Both the position numbers and the translations under genes were made by a program. From an uncultured Eubacteriales bacterium (lineage in GTDB: Bacteria; Bacillota; Clostridia; Oscillospirales; Butyricicoccaceae): a stretch of 64,000 nucleotides of DNA. Of the stretch, positions 58,481 through 64,000 are shown piece by piece. How positions within the stretch are numbered: position 1 is the first letter of the stretch; each line of letters begins with the position of its first letter. Location of the stretch: the NCBI GenBank assembly GCA_934395135.1, contig CAKRRK010000007.1, positions 10,953 through 74,952 on the forward strand, written 5' to 3'. Below the pieces are notes generated by a model. It was not told the origin of the DNA. It saw nothing but the letters and a program-made list of their open reading frames with translations, and did not search any database.

Positions 58481-60415
58481 ATGGTAAAAGAATTAAAGCA
58501 TGTTTTCACCCCCCTCAGGATCGGCAAAATGGAGATTAAAAACCGTTTTATCGTTTCGCCGATGGTGATGAACTATTGCACCGAGGATGGGATGGCGACG
58601 GAAAAATTTATCGCCTACCATGAGGAAAAGGCAAAGGGCGGCTGGGGCCTTATCATTACAGAAGATTATGCCGTTGACCCTATGGGAAAAGGCTATCCGT
58701 ATATTCCGGGTTTCTGGAAGGACGAACAGATTGAAAGTCATGCAGAAGTCACACGCAGAGTGCATGCCGCAGGCGGGAAGATTTTGGCGCAAATTTATCA
58801 TGCTGGACGGCAGACCCAAGCGCGAATCATCGGCGCGCAGCCGGTGGCGCCATCCGCCATTCCCTGTCCGGTGAAAAAGGAAGTGCCCCGGGAATTGACA
58901 ACGGGTGAGATTCGTGAGATTGTAGGAAAATTCGGAGACGCTGCGCTGCGGGCAAAAAAAGCGGGCTTTGACGGCGTGCAAATGCATGCAGGCCATGGCT
59001 ATCTGATTTCCCAGTTTATGTCCTCCTACTCCAATAAGCGCACCGATGAATATGGCGGCTGCTTGTACAACCGCATGCGGTTTGCCCTGGAAATCGTAGC
59101 GGATATCCGGAAAAAATGCGGAGATGATTTTGTAATCGATTATAAAATCTCTGGGGAGGAGGCTGTAGCCGGCGGTCTTACCATAGAAGATACCAAAACC
59201 ATTGCAATGTATCTGGAGGAAGCGGGGATCGACTCTCTGAACGTTTCCATCGGCGTGTATGAAAGCTGGTATACCCAGGTGCAGCCGGCGGTGATGGGAC
59301 ATGGCTGGATCAGCCATTTTGCGGAAGAAGTCAAGAAGGTGGTGTCCATCCCCGTTACCACCGTAGGGCGTGTGAACGATCCGCTGATTGCGGATGCCAT
59401 CATCAAAAGCGGAAAGGCGGATGCATGCTATATGGGCCGGGCGTCTCTTGCGGATCCACACCTGCCGAACAAGGCAAAGGCCGGCGATTTTGCCGATATT
59501 ATCCGCTGCACCGCTTGCCTGCAGGGCTGTACCACAAAAATTGACCTGGACTGCCCGGGCCAGTGTGTTGTGAATCCAAGAACCGGCCGGGAAAGTGAGT
59601 TTGTTTTGACACCGGCGGTGCAAAAAAAGAACATCTTTGTTGCGGGCGGCGGTCCGGCCGGCTGCGAAGCCGCCATTGTTCTGGCGGAAAGAGGGCATAC
59701 GGTTACGCTGTTTGAAGCGGAGGAACGGCTGGGCGGCATGTTTTATACCGCATCCGTCCCGCCCTGGAAAGGGGAAATCTCCACTTTCCTCGCATGGCAG
59801 AGACAGCGCCTTGCAAGGCTCGGAGTCACGGTTCACCTGGGAACCAGGCTGACGGCGGAGATCGTGGCAGCAGAACAGCCGGATACAGTGATCGTGGCAA
59901 CTGGCAGTCTGCCGGCTCATCCGCCGGTTCCGGGGCTGGATTTGCCGTTTGTACATACAGCGGTGGATTATCTTAACGGCAAGTTTAACGTATCCGGCAG
60001 CATTGCGGTGATCGGAGGCGGCCTGGTCGGCGGCGAAACAGCGCATCAGGTGTTGACGCATGGAAATGAAGTTACCATCCTTGAGATGCTGCCGGAAATT
60101 GTGGCGGAGGAACCAAACAATTTGAAACACTTTTTGCATAAAGCGTTCAAAGAGGGCAACGTGTCTGTTTTTGTAAACACCATGGTCAAAAAGGTGCAGG
60201 AAGACGGCACCATAGTCATTGCCAGAAACGGAACCGAAGAAACGATCGGCAAATTTGACGCAGTGCTTCTTGCTACCGGCATGCGATCGGTCAACGGCCT
60301 GATGGAGGAACTGAAAGGAAAGGTTGCGGAGCTGGTTGCCGTAGGTGACGCTCAAAAGGCGTCCAACGCGCTGGAGGCAATCCAGGCGGCTTACGCCCTG
60401 GCGTTATCCATTTAA
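58481..60415 (+). CDS. Flavin/Fe-S enoate reductase (FadH/BaiCD/daidzein reductase type)
   Basis: A 644-residue oxidoreductase made of an Old Yellow Enzyme-type FMN barrel (residues 1 to about 335), a 4Fe-4S site with Cys343, Cys346, Cys350 and Cys362, and a FAD/NAD(P)H Rossmann domain (GGGPAGCEAA near 391, with a second GGGLVGGETA near 512). Such enzymes reduce activated C=C bonds: 2,4-dienoyl-CoA reductase, enoate reductase, BaiCD in bile-acid dehydroxylation, and daidzein reductase in isoflavone breakdown. The FMN-site features YHAGRQT near 106 and HAGHGYLISQFMSSYSNKRT near 167 are intact. It follows the permease by 27 bases and begins a run with four cupins. The C=C substrate is unknown. 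Confidence 0.92.
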   Translation: MVKELKHVFTPLRIGKMEIKNRFIVSPMVMNYCTEDGMATEKFIAYHEEKAKGGWGLIITEDYAVDPMGKGYPYIPGFWKDEQIESHAEVTRRVHAAGGKILAQIYHAGRQTQARIIGAQPVAPSAIPCPVKKEVPRELTTGEIREIVGKFGDAALRAKKAGFDGVQMHAGHGYLISQFMSSYSNKRTDEYGGCLYNRMRFALEIVADIRKKCGDDFVIDYKISGEEAVAGGLTIEDTKTIAMYLEEAGIDSLNVSIGVYESWYTQVQPAVMGHGWISHFAEEVKKVVSIPVTTVGRVNDPLIADAIIKSGKADACYMGRASLADPHLPNKAKAGDFADIIRCTACLQGCTTKIDLDCPGQCVVNPRTGRESEFVLTPAVQKKNIFVAGGGPAGCEAAIVLAERGHTVTLFEAEERLGGMFYTASVPPWKGEISTFLAWQRQRLARLGVTVHLGTRLTAEIVAAEQPDTVIVATGSLPAHPPVPGLDLPFVHTAVDYLNGKFNVSGSIAVIGGGLVGGETAHQVLTHGNEVTILEMLPEIVAEEPNNLKHFLHKAFKEGNVSVFVNTMVKKVQEDGTIVIARNGTEETIGKFDAVLLATGMRSVNGLMEELKGKVAELVAVGDAQKASNALEAIQAAYALALSI

Positions 60416-60471
60416 GAGAGACGAATTTGCTTGCAGCTTCAAAACAATATGGTTTTTAAGGAGACACTACG

Positions 60472-60831
60472 ATGATTATAAAAGCAAAGAATGTGCAGAG
60501 AAGAATTATGCCGGAAGAGCAGCAGGGCACGGGGCATGTCATCGGAGATTTTCTGGTGGAAGCAGAAGACTGTCCCCGGCATTGCCGAATGTTTTCCATC
60601 ATAACGCTGGAAAAGGGATGCTCCATTGGAAAGCATTTCCATGTGGCGGAAACAGAACTTTATTACTGTCTGTCCGGCGAGGGGATCATCTGCGATCATG
60701 GGGACACTCAGCCCTTTGTTCCCGGGGATGTGGATTGTTGCGGCAGCGGGAGCTATCACACGATTAAAAATGAAAAAGAAGAGCCACTGGTATTCCTGGT
60801 AAGCATTTTGCTTCACCATGCGAAAAAGTAA
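60472..60831 (+). CDS. Small cupin protein 1
   Basis: A 119-residue single-domain cupin. The metal ligands are intact: GKHFH with His55 and His57, Glu62 (ETELYY), and His96 in SGSYHTI. It is the first of four tandem cupins that share a common layout and presumably arose by duplication. GGAGAC precedes the ATG. Such small cupins are often isomerases, epimerases or dioxygenases acting on sugars or aromatics; nothing more specific can be said here. Confidence 0.88.
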   Translation: MIIKAKNVQRRIMPEEQQGTGHVIGDFLVEAEDCPRHCRMFSIITLEKGCSIGKHFHVAETELYYCLSGEGIICDHGDTQPFVPGDVDCCGSGSYHTIKNEKEEPLVFLVSILLHHAKK

Positions 60832-60843
60832 GGAGACGGAACG

Positions 60844-61236
60844 ATGATTGTAAAAAAAGAACAAATTCCACAGGAAAAAGTGGCGCATCTTTTTAAAGGT
60901 GATGGTTATGTCCTTGTGGAAGAGTTGCTGGCAGATGAAGTTTTGCCGCCGAAAGCGCGAAAATTTGCGGTCTATACTCTGCAACCAAAATGCTGTGTGG
61001 GAAAACATTTTCATGTGGGAGAAACCCAAATGGTGTACTGTATCCAAGGCAGCGGGAGGATCGACGACAACGGAACGGTTGCGCAACTGGAAGCCGGGGA
61101 TGCAGCATATTGTCCCAGCGGGGAATACCACAGTGTAGAAAATACCGGGAATGAACCGATGCGCTTCCTGGTCCTTAGTGTATTGGATCCGGCGACCGGA
61201 AAAGAAGACGGACCGGTGTGCATCAGCAGTCTTTAA
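60844..61236 (+). CDS. Small cupin protein 2
   Basis: A 130-residue cupin, 12 bases after cupin 1. His55, His57 and His96 are present, but the Glu at position 62 is Gln (GETQMVY), with Glu60 as a possible substitute ligand. The GSGRIDDNGTVAQLEAGDAAYC region matches cupin 4 closely. AAGGAG-type ribosome binding site. Predicted metal binding is probable but altered. Part of the tandem set. Confidence 0.88.
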   Translation: MIVKKEQIPQEKVAHLFKGDGYVLVEELLADEVLPPKARKFAVYTLQPKCCVGKHFHVGETQMVYCIQGSGRIDDNGTVAQLEAGDAAYCPSGEYHSVENTGNEPMRFLVLSVLDPATGKEDGPVCISSL

Positions 61237-61261
61237 GCGCAAGGCAGAACGAACGAAAAAG

Positions 61262-61335
61262 ACACCGTCCGCCGAGGGGATGGCGCATGCATAGAGCGGA
61301 GGGCAAGCATGCGCCGGAACCCGGTGAAACGGTGT
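61262..61335 (+). other. Structured intercistronic element between cupins 2 and 3
   Basis: Two nested perfect inverted repeats: ACACCGT (61262-61268) with ACGGTGT (61329-61335), and inside them GGCGCATGC (61282-61290) with GCATGCGCC (61307-61315). They predict a long hairpin with internal loops in the polycistronic mRNA. There is no T tract, so it is not a plain terminator. It may be an mRNA processing or stability element. Confidence 0.6.
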
Positions 61336-61358
61336 AAAATCAAGGAGGGAAAACAAGT

Positions 61359-61700
61359 ATGTTGATCAAAAAGGCCAATCAGCAAAATGTGGCAAAATTT
61401 GAACGCCTGCAGGAAGGCGAAGGAATTTTTAATCTTGCGACGGTCATTGAGTCTGCGGACAAAACCGTGGGGTTTCACTACAACATTATGGCCAAAGACG
61501 CATCCATCGGGAAACATTATCACAGCGAGGAGACAGAATATTATTATATTATCCGCGGCGAAGCGGAATACGATGACAACGGGACAATGTGTACCCTGCG
61601 GGCCGGCGACATTGCAGCCTGCAAGGGCGGGGAATACCATGCCGTGCGTGCGATAAGCGACGAATTCATTTTTGTTGGGATTATTTCCATTCATAGATAA
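61359..61700 (+). CDS. Small cupin protein 3
   Basis: A 113-residue cupin with intact ligands: GKHYH (His53, His55), Glu60 in ETEYYY and His94 in GEYHAV. It is the most divergent in its N-terminal part (FERLQEGEGIFNLATVIESAD) and lacks the C-terminal tail of cupins 2 and 4. AAGGAGGG lies upstream. Separated from cupin 2 by the structured element, it may be expressed differently. Confidence 0.88.
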   Translation: MLIKKANQQNVAKFERLQEGEGIFNLATVIESADKTVGFHYNIMAKDASIGKHYHSEETEYYYIIRGEAEYDDNGTMCTLRAGDIAACKGGEYHAVRAISDEFIFVGIISIHR

Positions 61701-61712
61701 GGAGATGAAAAC

Positions 61713-62141
61713 ATGGTAAATGCAAACGAGACTCTAAAAAAGGAGACAGTGCAAAACGCATACCGGGGCGACGGTTTTGCTCACATTACCCAGGTGCTGG
61801 AAAAAGAGGGCCTCAGCGGCAATCTGCTGGCCCTGGAAACTTACACCTTGGAAGAAAATTGCGGCCTTGGAAAACATTTTTATGTTGGAGAGTCCGCGCT
61901 GATTTATTGCATTTCAGGTGCAGGTTGGATGGATGACAACGGTGAAGTGAAAAAAATCGAGGCGGGAGACAGTGCAATCTTTAAGAGCGGGGAATTTTTT
62001 TCCGTTCGCAATGCGGAGTATCATGACTTTACAAGGACCAACAAAGAGCCGATGGTGCTGCTGGTGGGGATTGTAGCGGATGAAAACACCCATGCAGGCG
62101 ATGCGCCGGCACTTACCAGAGGGCAGTACAAAACGGAATAG
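61713..62141 (+). CDS. Small cupin protein 4, metal ligands mostly lost
   Basis: A 142-residue cupin 12 bases after cupin 3. Aligned with cupins 1 and 2 by identical numbering, His55 remains but His57 is Tyr (GKHFYVGE), the ligand Glu62 is Ala, and His96 is Phe (SGEFFSV). Three of four usual metal ligands are gone, while the fold residues (GAGWMDDNGEVKKIEAGDSAIF) are kept. It may be a non-catalytic partner or sensor of the other cupins. The C-terminal tail is longer, and the reading frame is intact. Confidence 0.86.
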   Translation: MVNANETLKKETVQNAYRGDGFAHITQVLEKEGLSGNLLALETYTLEENCGLGKHFYVGESALIYCISGAGWMDDNGEVKKIEAGDSAIFKSGEFFSVRNAEYHDFTRTNKEPMVLLVGIVADENTHAGDAPALTRGQYKTE

Positions 62142-62234
62142 ATGGAAAGGAATGCGGCTGGTGGGTCGTTCGACTGGCGCTTGACAGCGCGTCGGGCAGT
62201 GAAGATCCGGTAAGTCTTGCTGGAGGGAAGAAGC

Positions 62235-63017
62235 ATGAATCGTTTTAAAAATAAAATTGTATTGATTACCGGCGCTGGCGGTGGAATCGGAAAGGCCGTT
62301 GCGCGCAGCGTTGCGGCGGAAGAAGGACGGGTCATCCTATCCGATATTAAACTGGACGCGCTGCAACAGACTGCGAAAGAAATCCAAGCGGAGTATGGCT
62401 GCAGGCCGGACTGCGTGCAGATGAACATTGCGGACCGGTCGGACGTTGCGCGGGCAATTGGCCAAGTCCGAACGATCCATGGAAAAATTGACTGCTTGGC
62501 CCATTGCAGCGGAGTTTTGAGCAATGGACCGTTTGAGGACGTGCCGGAAAAGGACATTCATTTTGTAATTGATGTCAATCTGAAAGGCACGATGTTTGTA
62601 ATGCAGGAGGTAGGCGCACAGATGTTGGCGCAAGGTGGCGGAAAAATGGCCATTGTTGCTTCAAAAGCAGGAAAGATCGGCACGCCGACCTTGGCGCATT
62701 ATGCGGCCTCTAAATTTGGCGTCATTGGACTGGTTCAGACGGCGGCGATGGAATGGGGAAGGCGCGGCGTCTATGTCAACTGCGTATGCCCTGGAGAAGT
62801 GGATACGCCAATGCTGCGCCGTTCTTATGAGAAGATATGCCAGATAGAGAACATTTCTATGGAGGAACAGGTGCGCCGCGGCGGCGATATGTCCCTTGTC
62901 GGCCGGCTGACGCCTCCGGAAAACATCGCCAAAGCAATCAAATTTTTGCTCTTGCCCGAGTCGGATGAGATTATGGGACAGGCAATTAACACGGATGGAG
63001 GCATTGTATTTCATTAA
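62235..63017 (+). CDS. Short-chain dehydrogenase/reductase (third of three)
   Basis: A 260-residue SDR with TGAGGGIG near residue 12, catalytic Ser (VASKAG) near 140 and YAASK near 153. The usual NNAG motif is AHCSG here, so the conserved Asn is missing. The C-terminus (EIMGQAINTDGGIVFH) is FabG-like. I chose the ATG at 62235 with GGAGGG upstream; a TTG at 62217 is possible. It closes the cluster and is followed by a terminator. The reaction is presumably another hydroxyl/keto step. Confidence 0.88.
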   Translation: MNRFKNKIVLITGAGGGIGKAVARSVAAEEGRVILSDIKLDALQQTAKEIQAEYGCRPDCVQMNIADRSDVARAIGQVRTIHGKIDCLAHCSGVLSNGPFEDVPEKDIHFVIDVNLKGTMFVMQEVGAQMLAQGGGKMAIVASKAGKIGTPTLAHYAASKFGVIGLVQTAAMEWGRRGVYVNCVCPGEVDTPMLRRSYEKICQIENISMEEQVRRGGDMSLVGRLTPPENIAKAIKFLLLPESDEIMGQAINTDGGIVFH

Positions 63018-63020
63018 AGA

Positions 63021-63050
63021 CAAAAGGCTGTCTTGCAAGACAGCCTTTTG
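63021..63050. terminator. Terminator between the SDR and mtnN
   Basis: CAAAAGGCTGTCTT and its perfect complement form a 14-bp stem with a minimal loop, with T runs on both strands. It ends both the catabolic cluster and the convergent nucleosidase gene. Confidence 0.9.
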
Positions 63051-63085
63051 CCATATTGTTTTCCGGGGAATGACCGCAGAAACAA

Positions 63086-63766
63086 TCAGCCGATTTCCAG
63101 CATTTTCAAAATGATGGCGGCAGATTGGTGTGCGGCAACGTCAATAAAATTGTCATAGCTTTCGTCCGCGTTATCATCGGCGGAATCGGACATCGTACGG
63201 ATGATTAAGAAAGGTTTTCCGTACATATATGCGGTGTGTGCGATGGAAGCTCCCTCCATTTCAACGCACAAAGGGGCATATTTGTCATTAATCTGCTGCT
63301 TGACCGCAGCGCTGTTTACGAATACGTCGCCGGACATGATGCGTCCGGTGAAAAATTTGCCCTGCAAGTCCCCGATGGAGCGGCAGGCGGCCTCACAAAG
63401 TGCAACAAGGGACGGATCTGCTTTGAAAAATTCCCGATTGGGATAATAGTTTAACATAATTGGATCCTGGTCATGAAAGCCGGCCTCATTGCCGATGACG
63501 AGATCCATGATACGAAGCCCATGCTTCATTGCTCCTGCAATGCCTACGTTCACAATTCGGTCCGCGCCAAACTCAGAAAGCACGGTAGAAGCACAGACTG
63601 CGGCGTTGACCTTGCCGATGCCGCAGCATACCAGCACAATGTCTTTGCCGCCGAGTGTGCCCTCGTAAAAGGTGGTGCCGAATTTTTTTACTTCGCGGCG
63701 GACCGCCATTTTTTCTTTGATCAGCGCAATCTCTGTGTCCAGTGCGCCGAGAATTCCCCAAACCAT
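63086..63766 (-). CDS. mtnN: 5'-methylthioadenosine/S-adenosylhomocysteine nucleosidase
   Basis: This enzyme removes adenine from methylthioadenosine and S-adenosylhomocysteine, which recycles sulfur and relieves methyltransferase inhibition. The 226-residue product has catalytic Glu12 (ALDTEIALI), the nucleoside-binding VNVGIAGAM near residue 74, EMEGASIAH near 170 and the Asp in RTMSDSADDNADE near 195. It has its own promoter and AAAGGAG ribosome binding site. Length is normal. Confidence 0.94.
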   Translation of the reverse strand: MVWGILGALDTEIALIKEKMAVRREVKKFGTTFYEGTLGGKDIVLVCCGIGKVNAAVCASTVLSEFGADRIVNVGIAGAMKHGLRIMDLVIGNEAGFHDQDPIMLNYYPNREFFKADPSLVALCEAACRSIGDLQGKFFTGRIMSGDVFVNSAAVKQQINDKYAPLCVEMEGASIAHTAYMYGKPFLIIRTMSDSADDNADESYDNFIDVAAHQSAAIILKMLEIG

Positions 63767-63809
63767 AAAACAGTCTCCTTTTTGTGAAAATTTTCAAATT
63801 CTATCTTAT

Positions 63810-63838
63810 AGTATATCTTGGGTTTCCCAAATAGTCAA
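63810..63838 (-). promoter_or_regulatory. Promoter of mtnN
   Basis: On the minus strand TTGACT (63833-63838) and TATACT (63810-63815) with a 17-base spacer, about 44 bases before the ATG. Confidence 0.88.
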
Positions 63839-63943
63839 ACACAATAATTCTATACCATTTGTATAATAAACAAGCGATTTGGGCAAAGGAATATTACAAA
63901 AAGGATAATTGCGAAAAAACTTAAAAAAAGAATAAAAAGGGGA

Positions 63944-63973
63944 TTGACAAAGTAGGTAAGGAGGTGGTATTCT
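63944..63973 (+). promoter_or_regulatory. Promoter of a gene beyond the right edge
   Basis: TTGACA (63944-63949) and TATTCT (63968-63973) with an 18-base spacer, pointing out of the window. The intervening 63839-63943 is AT-rich without a gene. Confidence 0.6.
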
Positions 63974-64000
63974 ATACAAGCACCTCACGCGAAAGCAAAA

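Noticed and set aside
58493..60355. 620-codon open frame on the minus strand across the enoate reductase
   Set aside because: Composition is His/Arg/Phe-rich and shows no family; the plus-strand gene has clear motifs.

Overview
The window reads as chromosome from a Gram-positive, spore-forming anaerobe of the class Clostridia, most likely near the Oscillospiraceae (inference). The grounds are the housekeeping gene order (ylxM-ffh-rpsP-khpA-rimM-trmD; rplU-prp-rpmA-obgE; rpoB-rpoC-rplGB-rpsL-rpsG-fusA-tuf), an L27 with a cleavable N-terminal extension beside its protease gene prp, dipicolinate synthase genes (dpaA-dpaB), an SLH-type S-layer protein, strong AGGAGG-type ribosome binding sites, many TTGACA-N17-TATAAT promoters, and moderately GC-rich DNA.

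Layout. 1-4.05 kb (minus strand): a cut-off exported protein gene, then the trmD/rimM/khpA/rpsP/ffh/ylxM operon. 4.2-11.3 kb (plus): two M16-family proteins, lgt, folD, a small membrane protein, rplU-prp-rpmA and obgE. 11.4-12.7 kb: two small membrane proteins and a DtxR-like regulator. 12.9-16.4 kb (minus): an autoregulated YtrA-type GntR/ABC transporter operon with a clear palindromic operator. 16.6-20.1 kb: uracil-DNA glycosylase and a large S-layer protein. 20.3-24.4 kb (minus): sugar epimerase/isomerase genes including uxaE and an IolO-like gene. 24.6-27.7 kb: a membrane-anchored TPR protein, a zinc-ribbon membrane protein and a fructokinase-type kinase. 27.8-30.1 kb: an eroded region with a broken HNH nuclease, an AT-rich BglII-like restriction gene without a methyltransferase, and tRNA-Pro and tRNA-Leu; a copy of the tRNA-Pro 3' end and part of its terminator lies on the far side of the restriction gene. 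30.2-43.6 kb: an Rrf2 regulator, a candidate structured small RNA, rpoB/rpoC and the str operon. 43.7-50.8 kb: recD2, comF, mreB, uraA (minus) and dpaA-dpaB. 50.9-63.0 kb: an AraC regulator followed by a catabolic gene cluster. 63.1-63.8 kb (minus): MTA/SAH nucleosidase.

The most unusual part is the cluster at 50.9-63.0 kb: zinc alcohol dehydrogenase, two SDRs, a ribose-type ABC importer, an FadH/BaiCD-type flavin/Fe-S enoate reductase, four consecutive small cupins and a third SDR. This pairs import of a sugar-like compound with several oxidoreductases, including one type that reduces activated C=C bonds. I cannot name the substrate. Two features stand out: the fourth cupin has lost three of the four usual metal-ligand positions, and the permease lacks about 22 residues that its family normally carries. 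Outside this cluster the main oddities are the tRNA-flanked restriction gene, the structured transcript upstream of rpoB, and a structured element between the second and third cupin genes.
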